A stretch of 64,000 bases of DNA, taken from contig NZ_JACHJU010000001.1 in NCBI RefSeq assembly GCF_014203795.1, positions 310,001 through 374,000 on the forward strand, read 5' to 3'. Of this stretch, positions 52,074 to 62,145 are shown piece after piece; within the stretch, counting starts at the first letter, position 1; each line of letters starts with the position of its first letter. The notes under the pieces are model-generated. The model was given only the letters and a program-made list of their open reading frames with translations. It was not told the origin of the DNA and did not search any database. This DNA comes from Streptosporangium album. GTDB taxonomy: Bacteria > Actinomycetota > Actinomycetes > Streptosporangiales > Streptosporangiaceae. The position numbers and the translations under genes are program-made.

Positions 52074-52739
52074 ATGCATATCGTGATCATGGGGTGTGGC
52101 CGAGTGGGTTCGACCTTGGCGCACATCCTGGAGGACAGCGGCCACTCGGTCGCGATCATCGACCGTGACCCGCAGGCGTTCCGCCGCCTGCGGGCCGGCT
52201 TCCGAGGTCGCCGGGTGACCGGGGTCGGTTTCGACAAGGACGTCCTGGAAGAGGCAGGTATAGAGTCGGCCGGCGCCTATGTGGCGGTGAGCAGCGGCGA
52301 CAACTCCAACATCATCTCCGCCCGGGTCGCCCGCGAGACGTTCGGCGTCGACAACGTGGTGGCCCGCATCTACGACTCCCGGCGGGCGGAGGTCTACCAG
52401 AGGCTGGGCATCCCCACCGTGGCCACGGTCCGCTGGACCGCCGACCAGGTCCTGCGCCGGGTGCTGCCCGAGGGCGCCGAGCCGCTGTGGCGCGACCCGA
52501 CCGGATCCGTCGTGCTGGCCGAGGTCGCCTACCACGCCCGATGGATCGGCACCAGGATCAAGGACCTTGAGGAGGCCGCGGGCACGCGCACGGCGTTCGT
52601 CAACCGGCTGGGCGAGACCCTGCTGCCCAAGAGCGACTCCGTGGTGCAGGAGGGTGACGTCCTGTACGTCATGGCGGTCGAAAGTGACATGGACCGCATC
52701 AACAAGGTGCTGTCCGGTGCGCCGGAGGAGGATCACTGA
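52074..52739 (+). CDS. ceoB: TrkA-family potassium uptake regulatory protein CeoB
   Basis: The 221-residue protein MHIVIMGCGRVGSTLAHILE has an RCK-N Rossmann fold (GCGRVGS, then IIDRD) and a C-terminal TrkA_C domain (TLLPKSDSVVQEGDVLYVMA). It would bind NAD(H) or nucleotide and gate a K+ transporter from the cytoplasm. It overlaps ceoC by one base (TGATG). Confidence 0.9.
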   Translation: MHIVIMGCGRVGSTLAHILEDSGHSVAIIDRDPQAFRRLRAGFRGRRVTGVGFDKDVLEEAGIESAGAYVAVSSGDNSNIISARVARETFGVDNVVARIYDSRRAEVYQRLGIPTVATVRWTADQVLRRVLPEGAEPLWRDPTGSVVLAEVAYHARWIGTRIKDLEEAAGTRTAFVNRLGETLLPKSDSVVQEGDVLYVMAVESDMDRINKVLSGAPEEDH

Positions 52740-53410
52740 TGCGCGTCACCATCGCGGGAGCCGGAGCGGTCGGCCGGTCGATCGCCGCCGAACTCCTGGA
52801 GAACGGGCACGAGGTCCTGCTCATCGACATCGATCCCAAGGCCATCAAGATCGACACGGTGCCCCGGGCGGAGTGGCTCCTCGCGGACGCCTGCGAGATC
52901 TCCTCCCTGGACGAGGCCGGCCTGGCCGACTGCCACGTGGTCGTCGCCGCCAGTGGCGACGACAAGGTCAACCTCGTCGTCTCCCTGCTGGCCAAGACGG
53001 AGTACGGCGTGCCGCGCGTGGTCGCCAGGATCAACCACCCCAAGAACGAGTGGCTGTTCAACGAGTCGTGGGGGGTGGACGTGGCCGTCTCGACCCCTCG
53101 CCTGCTGAGCGCCCTGGTCGAGGAGGCGGTGAGCGTCGGCGACCTGGTCCGGCTGATGACCTTCCGCCAGGGTCAGGCCAACCTGGTCGAGCTCACCCTG
53201 CCCGAGGACGCGCCGGTGGTCGGCCAGCGCGCCGGCTCGGTGCCGTGGCCGAACGACACCGCCCTGGTCGCGATTCTGCGCGAGGGACGTGTGCTGGTGC
53301 CCACCGCGGACGACCCGCTGGAGGCCGGGGACGAGCTGATGTTCGTCGCCAGCCAGGAGGTCGAGGAGGAGCTGGCCCGGCTCCTGTCGGCGCACCGCTC
53401 CGTCCGCTGA
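52739..53410 (+). CDS. ceoC: TrkA-family potassium uptake regulatory protein CeoC
   Basis: The 223-residue protein MRVTIAGAGAVGRSIAAELL repeats the RCK-N (GAGAVGRS, LLIDIDP) plus TrkA_C (PVVGQRAGSVPWPNDTALVA) layout. It is translationally coupled to ceoB and should form heteromeric RCK rings with it, as in the mycobacterial pair. Confidence 0.9.
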   Translation: MRVTIAGAGAVGRSIAAELLENGHEVLLIDIDPKAIKIDTVPRAEWLLADACEISSLDEAGLADCHVVVAASGDDKVNLVVSLLAKTEYGVPRVVARINHPKNEWLFNESWGVDVAVSTPRLLSALVEEAVSVGDLVRLMTFRQGQANLVELTLPEDAPVVGQRAGSVPWPNDTALVAILREGRVLVPTADDPLEAGDELMFVASQEVEEELARLLSAHRSVR

Positions 53411-53416
53411 GAGACC

Positions 53417-53450
53417 ACCGGTCCCGTACGGCGTGCCGTACGGGACCGGT
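53417..53450. terminator. Bidirectional terminator between ceoC and DUF3159
   Basis: ACCGGTCCCGTACGGC and its exact complement form a 16-bp stem with a 2-nt gap between convergent genes. Confidence 0.8.
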
Positions 53451-53474
53451 CTGCTTCCAGCGACCGCTGCGGGC

Positions 53475-54152
53475 TCAGGGCAGCGCGGGTGGCCGGACCG
53501 GGGTCCGGCCTCTGGACAGCAGCCACACCATGGCGGCCAGGCCCGCGACCTGCAGCGGCCAGCCCATCACGATCTTCAGGATGCCCAGCTCGGCGACGGC
53601 GTCGTTGCCGCCGATCAGGTAGACGGGGAGCTGCACGGCCACCCGGACCACGCACGGGATGAGCAGCATCCAGGTGAGCCGGGAGCAGAGCCGCACGACG
53701 GCCGGATCGGCGCGCCAGCCCGTCGGGTCGCCGGTGACGGATCCGATCATGAAGCCCACCACCGGCCACCGGGTGACGATCGACAGCAGCATCGCCACCG
53801 AATAGGCGGCGTTGTAGAGGATGCCGGGCAGGTAGACGGCTCGCGCCTCGCCGGTGCGAGAGGCGAAGAACGCGCCCACGCCGATGCCGACCAGGCTGTT
53901 GAGCACGAACTGCGGCGTCGAGCGCTGCAGCAGCCGCACGATCAGCAGCACCACCGCGGCGGAGATGCTGACGATCAGGGACGTCTTGAGGTCGGAGGTG
54001 ACGATCCACATCACGGTGAAGGCGATCGTGGGCACGGCGGCCTCGACGATGCCGCGCACCCCACCCAGAGCCTTGGCGAGCTGGACGCGTATCGCCGCCT
54101 CCACCGTGTCGTGGGCGGCGGTCTCATCAGTGGTGGTCATGTTCTCGCTCAC
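53475..54152 (-). CDS. DUF3159 integral membrane protein
   Basis: The 225-residue protein has five or six TM segments (VPTIAFTVMWIVTSDLKTSL, ISAAVVLLIVRLLQ, FVLNSLVGIGVGAFFASRTG, GILYNAAYSVAMLLSIVTRW, LTWMLLIPCVVRVAVQLPVY) and the GDPTGWRADP loop of DUF3159. The orthologue is Rv2693c. Function unknown. It follows the OB-fold gene by 21 bp. Confidence 0.85.
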   Translation of the reverse strand: MSENMTTTDETAAHDTVEAAIRVQLAKALGGVRGIVEAAVPTIAFTVMWIVTSDLKTSLIVSISAAVVLLIVRLLQRSTPQFVLNSLVGIGVGAFFASRTGEARAVYLPGILYNAAYSVAMLLSIVTRWPVVGFMIGSVTGDPTGWRADPAVVRLCSRLTWMLLIPCVVRVAVQLPVYLIGGNDAVAELGILKIVMGWPLQVAGLAAMVWLLSRGRTPVRPPALP

Positions 54153-54173
54153 CGCTCTGTGGTCGTCGATCGT

Positions 54174-54566
54174 TCACGCACCGCCCGCCGGACGGAGCTC
54201 GTATCGGGGGTTGAACATCACCTTGCGCCCGTCCTGCACGCTGACGAGTCCCTCGGCGAGCACCATCCGGCCCGGCTCGATTCCGGCGATCTTCCGGCGG
54301 CCCAGCCAGATCAACTCGATCACGTCCGAACCGTCGTAGAGCTCCGCTTCGAGCGCGGGGGCACCCCCACGAGGCCTCAATGTCACCGTACGTAGCGTAC
54401 CGGTAACACAGAACCGCCGGCGCCCGGCGCACGAGACGATGGGAGTGGCGCCGTGGCGATCGAGGTCCTGCTGGAGTTCGGTGGCCTCCATCTCGGCCTG
54501 ACTTGTGGTCAGGCGCCGGAAGAAGCCCCGAAATCCGCCCTGTTTATGCGGTTCCTGAGAACCCAC
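54174..54566 (-). CDS. OB-fold nucleic-acid-binding protein
   Basis: The 130-residue protein from GTG 54566 (GAAGGAGAGGTC upstream) has an N-terminal helix and an OB fold (VTGTLRTVTLRPRGGAPALE, VIELIWLGRRKIAGIEPGRM, KVMFNPRYEL). Orthologous in place to Rv2694c. It probably binds nucleic acid; partner unknown. Forms an operon with DUF3159. Confidence 0.8.
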   Translation of the reverse strand: MGSQEPHKQGGFRGFFRRLTTSQAEMEATELQQDLDRHGATPIVSCAGRRRFCVTGTLRTVTLRPRGGAPALEAELYDGSDVIELIWLGRRKIAGIEPGRMVLAEGLVSVQDGRKVMFNPRYELRPAGGA

Positions 54567-54614
54567 GACCTCTCCTTCACATACGTGTCGAATCAGCCTA
54601 CGCGATTCAACCCG

Positions 54615-55289
54615 TCAGCGAATCTCCGCTATCTCCGGACCGCGCTTGAACGGGTTGAGGTCGGGCACGTGGCCTTCGGCCGCCTGCTGCTCCATCGCCT
54701 GCCTGGCCTCCGGCGGAAGGCGCAGCCCGATCGCCTCCTTGGGCGCCATCGGCTCGTCCCCGCGGACCACGACGATGTCGCGGATGACGCTCTCCAGCGT
54801 CGCGGCGGCCTCGGCGTCCAGCGCGGCACGCCCGCTGATCACCGCGCGGAGGAACCAGCGCGGGCCGTCGACGCCGATGTAGCGGACGGGCTGGGCGACG
54901 CCGTCGGCCGGAACCTTGGCGGCCAGCTCGACACCGAACGGCCCCTCCCGCTCCTCGGTGGTGCCCCCGGCGCTCTTGACTCCCCCGGCGAGCTCGTCGC
55001 GCACCTCGTCCCAGATGCCGTTGCGCTTGGGCGCCGCGAACGCGTGCACCTGGAGGGCGCTCTCGTCCACCATGATGACCGCACCGACGATCTGCTCACC
55101 GGCCAGGTTGAGTTGCACCTCGAATCCTGGGTCGACCGGCAGGTGCATGCCACCGAGATCGACCCGCTCCCGCTCGGGGTACGGCTCGCCGGAGTCCCAT
55201 GGGCCGGACTCACGTGCCGGGACCTGCTCGACCGGCTCGACCTCCTCGGCTCCTGCTGGGAACTCCTCGCGACGGCGACGTCCGAACAC
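54615..55289 (-). CDS. DUF3710 protein
   Basis: The 224-residue protein starts VFGRRRREEFPAGAEEVEPV at GTG 55289 (GAGG just upstream; an in-frame TTG at 55313 overlapping dut is less likely). DUF3710 features are GAVIMVDESALQVHAFAAPK, RYIGVDGPRWFLRAVISG and LRLPPEARQAMEQQA near the end. Orthologous to Rv2696c, always beside dut. Function unknown. Confidence 0.85.
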   Translation of the reverse strand: MFGRRRREEFPAGAEEVEPVEQVPARESGPWDSGEPYPERERVDLGGMHLPVDPGFEVQLNLAGEQIVGAVIMVDESALQVHAFAAPKRNGIWDEVRDELAGGVKSAGGTTEEREGPFGVELAAKVPADGVAQPVRYIGVDGPRWFLRAVISGRAALDAEAAATLESVIRDIVVVRGDEPMAPKEAIGLRLPPEARQAMEQQAAEGHVPDLNPFKRGPEIAEIR

Positions 55290-55309
55290 TTTCCTCACAC
55301 TCCTTGAAG

Positions 55310-55753
55310 TCAACGGCCGGTGGATCCGAACCCGCCGGCGCCTCGCGCCGATCCGGGCAACCGGTCCACCTCGTAGAACGCGGCTCTCTCCACCCGCTGG
55401 ATCACGAGCTGCGCGATTCGATCCCCCCTGCGCAGCCGTAGCGCGTCCTTGGTGTCGGTGTTGAGCAGCGTCACTCTGATCTCGCCCCGGTAGCCCGCGT
55501 CGACGGTGCCGGGCGCGTTCACGATCGTCACGCCGTGCTTGGCGGCCAGACCGGAACGCGGATGGACGAACGCGGCGTACCCGTCGGGCAGGGCGATCGC
55601 CACCCCGGTGCCCACCATGACCCGTTCCCCGGGGAGCAGTTCGACGTCCTCGGCGGCGTAGAGGTCCGCGCCCGCGTCGCCCGGGTGGGCGTAGGACGGT
55701 AGCGGCAGTTCGGCGTCGAGCCGGTGGATCAGCACCTCGACGTTGTCGGTCAC
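55310..55753 (-). CDS. dut: dUTP diphosphatase
   Basis: The 147-residue trimeric dUTPase hydrolyses dUTP to dUMP and PPi. The five family motifs are visible: HPGDAGADLYAAEDV (1), PRSGLAAKHG (2), NAPGTVDAGYRGEI (3), RRGDRIAQLVI (4) and RGAGGFGSTG (5). GTG 55753 overlaps the thioesterase stop, so the two are coupled. Confidence 0.95.
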   Translation of the reverse strand: MTDNVEVLIHRLDAELPLPSYAHPGDAGADLYAAEDVELLPGERVMVGTGVAIALPDGYAAFVHPRSGLAAKHGVTIVNAPGTVDAGYRGEIRVTLLNTDTKDALRLRRGDRIAQLVIQRVERAAFYEVDRLPGSARGAGGFGSTGR

Positions 55754-56304
55754 GGGTTCACCTCGTACTCGTGGTGTTCGTCGATGATGGCCTGGGCATC
55801 TCCGTGCTTGGCGAAGTGCTCCATGCCCACCTCGACGAAGAGGGCGGCGGCCCGTACGGCGACCGGGCCGTCCGGCGAGCCGATCCGCCCCTCAGCCTCA
55901 AGGTACGCCTTCCGGCCGGATACTCCGGTACACCAGGCACGCAGGTGCAGAGTGGTGCCGACCGGGACCGGCGCGAGATAGTCGGTCTCCAGCCGTCCGG
56001 TGACGTAGGGACGCTGCAGAAGCCAGATGGACATGCCGATGACCTCGTCCATCGCCGTTGCCAGCACGCCGCCGTGCGCGAGGCCCGGCGCGCCCTGGTG
56101 TGCCTCCCCCACGGTGAACTCGGCCGTCACCGTGATCCCGTCAGGGGAGGTGGCGTTCAGATGGAGGCCGGTCGGATGCCGGTCGCCGCAGCCGAAGCAG
56201 TGGCCGTAATGCGGGCCGAGCGGGGCGCCGGGGGCGGGCGCGCCGGGGAGCGGCTGCGGCCGGACCGCTCCCGGCGGAGGGGTTGTCACGGTGGAACGGG
56301 TCAC
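55750..56304 (-). CDS. PaaI-like hotdog thioesterase
   Basis: The 184-residue protein has a Pro-rich N-terminus, HCFGCGDRHPTGLHL, and a single hotdog domain with AHGGVLATAMDEVIGMSIWL, the acyl-CoA thioesterase active-site segment, then TGRLETDYLAPVPVGT. The likely substrate is a medium or aromatic acyl-CoA. It overlaps dut by 4 bp. Confidence 0.85.
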   Translation of the reverse strand: MTRSTVTTPPPGAVRPQPLPGAPAPGAPLGPHYGHCFGCGDRHPTGLHLNATSPDGITVTAEFTVGEAHQGAPGLAHGGVLATAMDEVIGMSIWLLQRPYVTGRLETDYLAPVPVGTTLHLRAWCTGVSGRKAYLEAEGRIGSPDGPVAVRAAALFVEVGMEHFAKHGDAQAIIDEHHEYEVNP

Positions 56305-56315
56305 GGAGCAGAACG

Positions 56316-57509
56316 TTACTCCCTGGGCTGCGGTGACTTCTCATTCACCGGCTCATCGGGCTCGGGTGGCTCCGCCACCGGTCCGGGCGCTCCTTCGGGC
56401 ACCGGTCCGGGCGGTCCTTCGGGCACCGGTCCGGGTGCCGGTGGAAGGGCACGCTGATGGCCTCTGAGCTCGGGTAGCGCCCGGTAGATCACGGCGGCGA
56501 CCGGCACCGCCACCGCCGCCCCGGCGATGCCCGCCACGATGCCGCCCACGGCGAGCACCAGGATGATCGCCAGCGGGTGGAATTTCAGTGCCCTGCCGAC
56601 GATCAGCGGCTGGAGCACGTGGTTCTCCAGTTGCTGCTCCACCACCAGGATGCCGAGGAAGATCAGGGCGTAGATCGGGCCCTTGGCGCCGAGGGTGACC
56701 AGGGTGGCGACCGCGCCGGCGAAGAAGATGCCGACGATGGGGATGAAGCTGGCCAGGAAGATCAACACCGCCAGCGGCGCCCAGAGCGGAACGCCCATCC
56801 CGGCCAGCACGACACCCATGATCACCCCGTGGACGGCGGCGACCGCCACGGTGCCCTGCACGTAGTGCGAGAGCGTCACCCAGGCGGCCCGGCCCGCCCG
56901 GTCGACGCGGGGCGCGGCCCCCCCGAAGGCCTGCAGGAACCACGACCAGATCCGGTCGCCGTCCTTGAGCAGGAAGAACGTGACGAAGAGCAGCAGCACG
57001 ATGGAGGCCAGCACCTCCAGCGCCACCGTGGCGCCGGTGAGGACGGTCTGGGTGATCTGGTTGCGCTGCGCCGTGACCTGCTTGGTGACCTCGTCGATCC
57101 ACGCGGTGATCTGATTCGGCTGCAGGTGCAACGGCCCGGTGTAGAGCCAGTTCTCGATGGTCTTCGCGGTCGCCCGCACCTGCTCGACCAGCCGGGGGAA
57201 TTCGTCGTTGGCCCGCAGCCCGATGAACCAGCCGATGCCCCCCAGCACCGCCAGCGCGATCAGAATGGTGATCCACGTGGCGTAGATCGGCCGCATCCCC
57301 CTGTTCCGCAGCCACCGGGTGACCGGGAACAGCAGCGCGGTCAACAACAGCGCGACGGCCACCGGCAGGACCACGATGTGGAGTGTGGCGATGAACTGGG
57401 CGAAGTAGAACACCGCCCAACCGATGATGATCAGACACAGACTCCACGCGGCCAGGCGGAGCAGCGTGCGGGGCACCAGCTGGGTCAGTCGTTCCCGATC
57501 GGAGATCAC
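56316..57509 (-). CDS. AI-2E family (PerM-like) transporter
   Basis: The 397-residue protein has seven or eight TM segments, the family pattern VEQQLENHVLQPLIVGRALK and LHPLAIILVLAVGGIVAGIA-type loops, and a Pro/Glu-rich C-terminus (VPEGPPGPVPEGAPGPVAEP). Family members export signals or ions; substrate here is unknown. Starts at GTG 57509, after a terminator that isolates it from the Cys-rich ORF. Confidence 0.85.
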   Translation of the reverse strand: MISDRERLTQLVPRTLLRLAAWSLCLIIIGWAVFYFAQFIATLHIVVLPVAVALLLTALLFPVTRWLRNRGMRPIYATWITILIALAVLGGIGWFIGLRANDEFPRLVEQVRATAKTIENWLYTGPLHLQPNQITAWIDEVTKQVTAQRNQITQTVLTGATVALEVLASIVLLLFVTFFLLKDGDRIWSWFLQAFGGAAPRVDRAGRAAWVTLSHYVQGTVAVAAVHGVIMGVVLAGMGVPLWAPLAVLIFLASFIPIVGIFFAGAVATLVTLGAKGPIYALIFLGILVVEQQLENHVLQPLIVGRALKFHPLAIILVLAVGGIVAGIAGAAVAVPVAAVIYRALPELRGHQRALPPAPGPVPEGPPGPVPEGAPGPVAEPPEPDEPVNEKSPQPRE

Positions 57510-57566
57510 ACCCCAAGACTGGCACGCCGCATCCGGGAATGCGCGCGGTTATCGGCCGGACGCGGA

Positions 57567-57591
57567 AAGGAGGGGTCCTCGCCGGACCCCT
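57567..57591. terminator. Hairpin between the Cys-rich ORF and the AI-2E gene
   Basis: GGAGGGGTCC (57567-57576) and GGACCCCTCC (57582-57591) form a perfect 10-bp stem around TCGCC, 27 bp after the small ORF's stop. Confidence 0.65.
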
Positions 57592-57617
57592 CCCACCGTG
57601 CCACGTTGCGGGCCGGG

Positions 57618-57692
57618 TCAGCGCTCCTGCGGCGGCCGGTAGATCACCCTGTCGTCGAGGTAGCAGCTGCAGCTTCCACACCCTGGAGTCAT
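57618..57692 (-). CDS. 24-residue Cys-rich peptide ORF
   Basis: MTPGCGSCSCYLDDRVIYRP PQER follows a very strong site (GGGGAGGACAGGTT then ATG 57692). Three Cys within six residues and a downstream hairpin recall the short Cys-rich leader ORFs that sense cysteine supply in mycobacteria, or a tiny metal-binding peptide. It lies alone between valS and the AI-2E gene. No family is known to me. Confidence 0.6.
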   Translation of the reverse strand: MTPGCGSCSCYLDDRVIYRPPQER

Positions 57693-57770
57693 AACCTGTC
57701 CTCCCCTCGCTTGTCCTTCCGACCGTACGGCCGAGACCGTCCGCCCGAAAGGACAGAGTTGCGTACGGAA

Positions 57771-60308
57771 TCAGGCGAGGGCGACCTCCACCACCAGATC
57801 GCCGTCGCCCGGCTGGAGCACGAACTCCTCGATGACGCCCGCGCCGCACAGGTCGTCCTGCGCCTGCCGTACGAGATCGGCCTGGGGGCCGGTGACGGTC
57901 AGCCGGGAGACCTCTCCGCGCATCGAGAGCCTGGCGTCGGACTTGGCCTTGCGCACCCGGCCGAGCACCGTGGCCACCACCGGGAGCAACTCCGCGTCGC
58001 CGTCCCGCTCGGCGGCCGTGGGCCAGGGCACCCGGTGCACCGACCCCTCGCGCCACCAGGACCAGACCTCCTCGGTGACGAACGGCAGGAACGGGGCGAA
58101 CAGCCGGAGCATGACGTCCAGCGCCTCGCGCAGCGCCGCGTGGGCCGAGCGGGCGGCCGGGCCGGTGTCGTAGGCGCGGGCCTTGACCAGCTCCAGGTAG
58201 TCGTCGCAGAACTCCCAGAAGAACCGTTCGGTCCGCTCCAGCGCCCGGGTGTGGTCGTAGGCCTCGAACGCCTCGGTGGCCTCGCGGACCACCTGCGACA
58301 GCCGGGCCAGCATCGACAGGTCGATCGGCTCGGTGACCTCGCCGCCGTCCTCCCCCAGACCCAGGACGAACCTGGAGGCGTTCAAAATCTTGACCGCCAG
58401 GCGGCGGCCGATCTTGAACTGTCCCTTGTCGAAGGTGGCGTCGGTGCCCAGGCGCCCGCTGGCGGCCCAGTAACGGATCGCGTCCGAGCCGTACTCCTCC
58501 AGCAGGCCCATCGGCGTGACGACGTTGCCCTTGGACTTGGACATCTTCTTGCGGTCCGGGTCGAGGATCCATCCGGAGATCGTGGTGTGCTTCCACGGCA
58601 GCACACCGTGCTCCAGATGGGAGCGGACGACGGTCGCGAACAGCCAGGTGCGGATGATGTCCTGCCCCTGAGGTCGCAGATCCATCGGGTAGACCCGCTC
58701 GAACAGGTCGTTGTCCTGCTCCCAGCCGCCCACGATCTGCGGGGACAGGGACGAGGTCCCCCAGGTGTCCATGACGTCCGGGTCGGCGATGAAACCACGC
58801 GGCTTGCCCCGTTGGTCCTTGGTGTAACCGGGCGGCACCTCGGTGGAGGGGTCCATGGGCAGCGTGGACTCATCCGGCAGGATGGGCGAGGAGTAGCCGG
58901 GTTCGCCCGCGTCGTCCAGCGGATACCAGACCGGGATCGGGACGCCGAAGAAGCGCTGCCTGGAGATCAGCCAGTCGCCCGCCAGGCCCTCGACCCAGTT
59001 GTCGTAGCGGGCCTTCATGTGGGGCGGGTGCCAGGAGAGCTCCTCCCCCCTGGCCAGCAGGGCATCCCGGAGGGCGCGGTCGCGTCCTCCGTTGCGGATG
59101 TGCCACTGGCGGGTGGTGACGATCTCCAGCGGCTTGTCGCCGTTCTCGTAGAACTTCACCGCGCGCTTCACCGGCCGCGGCTCGCCCTCCATGCCGCCGG
59201 ACGCGCGCAGCAGCTCCACGATCCGCTCGCGGGCGCCGTGCACGGTCTTGCCCGCCAGCTCGGCGTACGGCTCCGCGGGGACGCCCTCGGGCGCCTCGGG
59301 GAGCATCCGGCCGTCCCAGCCGATGACGGCCCGGGTGGGCAGGTCCAGCTCGCGCCACCAGGTGACGTCGGTGATGTCGCCGAAGGTGCAGATCATCGCG
59401 ATGCCGGAGCCCTTGTCGGGCTCGGCCAGGTGGTGGGCCAGCACCGGCACCTCGACGCCGAACAGCGGCGTCCTGACCATGGTGCCGAACAGCGGCCGGT
59501 AGCGCTCGTCGTCGGGGTGGGCGACCAGCGCCACGCAGGCGGGCAGCAACTCGGGGCGGGTCGTCTCGATCCAGACGCGGTCACCGAACCCCGCGGCCCG
59601 CTGCTCGGCCGAGAGCGTGAATCCGAGCCGGTGGAAGGAGCCGGGCCACTCCCGGTCCTCCAGCTCGGCCTGGGCGACGGCCGTACGGAAGGTGACGTCC
59701 CACAGCGTGGGCGCCTCCGCCACGTAGGCCTCACCGCGGGCCAGGTTTCGCAGGAAGGCGCGCTGGGAGGCGGCGCGCGCGCCGCCGTCGATGGTGGCGT
59801 AGGTCAGCGACCAGTCCACCGACAGGCCGAGGCGCCGCCACAGCTCCTCGAACGCCTTCTCGTCCTCGATGGTGAGCCGCTCGCACAGCTCGATGAAGTT
59901 GCGGCGCGAGATCGGCACCTGCCGCTTGGCGTCGGGTCTGGCCGGCGGTTCGAACTGCGGGTCGTAGGGGATGGAGGGATCGCAGCGCACGCCGAAGTGG
60001 TTCTGCACCCGGCGCTCGGTGGGCAGGCCGTTGTCGTCCCAGCCCATCGGGTAGAAGACCTCACGGCCGCGCATGCGCTGGAAGCGGGCGATCGTGTCGG
60101 TGTGGGTGTAGGAGAAGACGTGGCCGACGTGCAGGGATCCGGAGACGGTCGGTGGCGGGGTGTCGATCGAGTAGATCTCCTCCCGCGTGCGCGACCGGTC
60201 GAAGCGGTAGGTGCCCTCGGCCTCCCAGCGGGCTACACATACGGCTTCCAGCCCGTCGAGAGTCGGTTTCTCGGGCATGGGCGCATGGCGCGGTCGCTGT
60301 TGTGTCAT
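57771..60308 (-). CDS. valS: Valyl-tRNA synthetase
   Basis: The 845-residue class Ia synthetase starts [20 protein letters not shown] (ATG 60308, GGGGAGG upstream). HIGH-type motif [20 protein letters not shown] (near residue 50), the CP1 editing domain, KMSKS loop ([15 protein letters not shown]), and an anticodon-binding end are all present. It lacks the long C-terminal coiled coil of the E. coli type. It charges tRNA-Val. No T-box or other leader was noticed upstream. Confidence 0.97.
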   Translation of the reverse strand: MTQQRPRHAPMPEKPTLDGLEAVCVARWEAEGTYRFDRSRTREEIYSIDTPPPTVSGSLHVGHVFSYTHTDTIARFQRMRGREVFYPMGWDDNGLPTERRVQNHFGVRCDPSIPYDPQFEPPARPDAKRQVPISRRNFIELCERLTIEDEKAFEELWRRLGLSVDWSLTYATIDGGARAASQRAFLRNLARGEAYVAEAPTLWDVTFRTAVAQAELEDREWPGSFHRLGFTLSAEQRAAGFGDRVWIETTRPELLPACVALVAHPDDERYRPLFGTMVRTPLFGVEVPVLAHHLAEPDKGSGIAMICTFGDITDVTWWRELDLPTRAVIGWDGRMLPEAPEGVPAEPYAELAGKTVHGARERIVELLRASGGMEGEPRPVKRAVKFYENGDKPLEIVTTRQWHIRNGGRDRALRDALLARGEELSWHPPHMKARYDNWVEGLAGDWLISRQRFFGVPIPVWYPLDDAGEPGYSSPILPDESTLPMDPSTEVPPGYTKDQRGKPRGFIADPDVMDTWGTSSLSPQIVGGWEQDNDLFERVYPMDLRPQGQDIIRTWLFATVVRSHLEHGVLPWKHTTISGWILDPDRKKMSKSKGNVVTPMGLLEEYGSDAIRYWAASGRLGTDATFDKGQFKIGRRLAVKILNASRFVLGLGEDGGEVTEPIDLSMLARLSQVVREATEAFEAYDHTRALERTERFFWEFCDDYLELVKARAYDTGPAARSAHAALREALDVMLRLFAPFLPFVTEEVWSWWREGSVHRVPWPTAAERDGDAELLPVVATVLGRVRKAKSDARLSMRGEVSRLTVTGPQADLVRQAQDDLCGAGVIEEFVLQPGDGDLVVEVALA

Positions 60309-60394
60309 GCCTCCCCATGGTAGGGCTTCACGCGACATCCGGCCGGGGAGGACTAGTGTTTCTGGTGCAGAGTGGAAAAAGGGGAGGACCCAAT

Positions 60395-60691
60395 ATGGCC
60401 GGCAAGACCGAGAAGCAGGACATGGCCTGGCGGGCCATCGGAGGCCTGGTGGGGCTGGCCACCGCCTGGGCCGCCAGGAAGGTCATCGGGTTCGCCTGGG
60501 AGAAGACCACCGGCAAGAAGCCCCCGTCGGACAACGAGTCCCTGGACATCAGTCTCGGTGAGGCGATCGGCTACGCCGTGGTGATGGGGGTGGGCATGCA
60601 GGTCGCGCAGATCCTGACCGCCCGCACCGCCCGGAAGCGTTACAACGCCTGGAAGGCCGTGAAGGACACGGCCAGGGACGTAACCTCCTGA
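60395..60691 (+). CDS. DUF4235 small membrane protein
   Basis: The 98-residue protein [20 protein letters not shown] has two TM segments ([20 protein letters not shown] and [20 protein letters not shown]) around [17 protein letters not shown], the DUF4235 pattern. GGGGAGG precedes the ATG. Function unknown; divergent from valS. Confidence 0.85.
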   Translation: MAGKTEKQDMAWRAIGGLVGLATAWAARKVIGFAWEKTTGKKPPSDNESLDISLGEAIGYAVVMGVGMQVAQILTARTARKRYNAWKAVKDTARDVTS

Positions 60692-60718
60692 CGGTGGGGC
60701 GTGCCGCGGCGCGGAGGG

Positions 60719-62092
60719 TCAGGACTCCAGGGCGGCGAGAAACTCCTTCGCCCAGCGGTCCACGTCGTAGGTCGCCACCCGTCTGCGCAACGAGCGCATC
60801 CGGCGGGACAGATCGTGCGGCGTGGCCCGCATCGCGGTCAGCATCATCCGCTTGAGTCCGTCGATGTCGTAGGGGTTCACCATGAACGCCTGGCGCAGCT
60901 CGTCGGCCGCACCGGCGAACTCGCTGAGCACCAGCGCGCCGCGCAGGTCGTTGCGGCAGGCGATGTACTCCTTGGCGACCAGGTTCATCCCGTCGCGCAG
61001 CGGGGTCACCACCATCACGTCGGCGGCCAGGTAGAGCGAGGCCAGCTCGTCCCTGCCGTAGGACTGGTGCATGTACTGCACCGGCTGCAGGCCCAGCTCG
61101 CCCTGCTCCCCGTTGATCCGGCCGACCTGCCGATCGATCGAGTCGCGCAACCGGACGTACTCCTCCACCCGCTCCCGGCTCGGCGTCGCGATCTGCACGA
61201 ACGCCGCCTCCCCCGCCTTGATCGAGCCCTCGCAGAGCAGCTCCTCGAACGCCTTCAGCCGCTGGCCGATGCCCTTGGTGTAGTCGAGGCGGTCGACGCC
61301 GAGCAGCACGCACTCGGGGTCGCCCAGCTCGGCGCGGATCTCCTTGGCCCGCTCGATGATGTGCGGCTCGCGGACCAGGGAGTCGAACTCGCCGAAGTCC
61401 ACGGAGATGGGGAACGCCGCGACCCGGACGACCCTGTCGTCCACCTGGATCTCGTTCTTCTGGTGCTGCAGGCCCAGCAGGATGCGGCAGAGCCGGATGA
61501 AGTTGGACGCGCCACCGGGGCGCTGGAACCCCACGAGGTCGGCGCCCAGGAGGCCCTCCACGATCTCCTTGCGCCACGGGAGCTGGGAGAACAGCTCGAC
61601 GGGAGGGAAGGGGATGTGCAGGAAGAAACCGATGCGCAGGTCGGGGCGGAGCTTGCGCAGCATGGCCGGGACCAGCTGGAGCTGGTAGTCCTGAACCCAC
61701 ACCACCGCGTTCTCCGCGGCCTCCTCGGCGGCGGCGCGGGCGAAACGCTCGTTGACCGTCCGGTAGGCCTCCCAGGTGGTCCGCGAGTAGACCGGGGGGG
61801 CGACCACGTCGTGGTAGAGGGGCCAGAGGGTGGCGTTGGAGAAGCCCTCGTAGTAGAGCTCCACCTCCGACTCCGACAGCGGCACGGGGATGAGGTGCAT
61901 GCCGTCGTGGTCGAAGGGCCCGAGCTGCTCGTCGGGGGCGCCGTGCCAGCCGATCCAGGCGCCCTCCCGGCGCTGGAGGACGGGGGCGATCGCGGTGACC
62001 AGGCCGCCGGGGCTGCGCCGCCAGGTGTCCTCCCCCGCCCGGTCGACGGGAAGGCGGTTAGCCACGATCAGAAACGGACTGCGGCCCTGCAC
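60719..62092 (-). CDS. otsA: Trehalose-6-phosphate synthase
   Basis: The 457-residue GT20 enzyme makes trehalose-6-phosphate from a nucleotide-glucose and glucose-6-phosphate. Signatures are [65 protein letters not shown] and [19 protein letters not shown] 62092 follows GGAGGAATTT. No phosphatase (otsB) is adjacent on this strand. Confidence 0.95.
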   Translation of the reverse strand: MQGRSPFLIVANRLPVDRAGEDTWRRSPGGLVTAIAPVLQRREGAWIGWHGAPDEQLGPFDHDGMHLIPVPLSESEVELYYEGFSNATLWPLYHDVVAPPVYSRTTWEAYRTVNERFARAAAEEAAENAVVWVQDYQLQLVPAMLRKLRPDLRIGFFLHIPFPPVELFSQLPWRKEIVEGLLGADLVGFQRPGGASNFIRLCRILLGLQHQKNEIQVDDRVVRVAAFPISVDFGEFDSLVREPHIIERAKEIRAELGDPECVLLGVDRLDYTKGIGQRLKAFEELLCEGSIKAGEAAFVQIATPSRERVEEYVRLRDSIDRQVGRINGEQGELGLQPVQYMHQSYGRDELASLYLAADVMVVTPLRDGMNLVAKEYIACRNDLRGALVLSEFAGAADELRQAFMVNPYDIDGLKRMMLTAMRATPHDLSRRMRSLRRRVATYDVDRWAKEFLAALES

Positions 62093-62145
62093 AAATTCCT
62101 CCAGATAGTAGTCTTACCCGTAACGACTACCCAATCTGGGCGTTT

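Noticed and set aside
56577..60323. 1,248-codon plus-strand open frame
   Set aside because: It is antisense to the AI-2E and valS genes; high GC keeps the opposite frame open and the product is low-complexity Arg/Gly/Pro.
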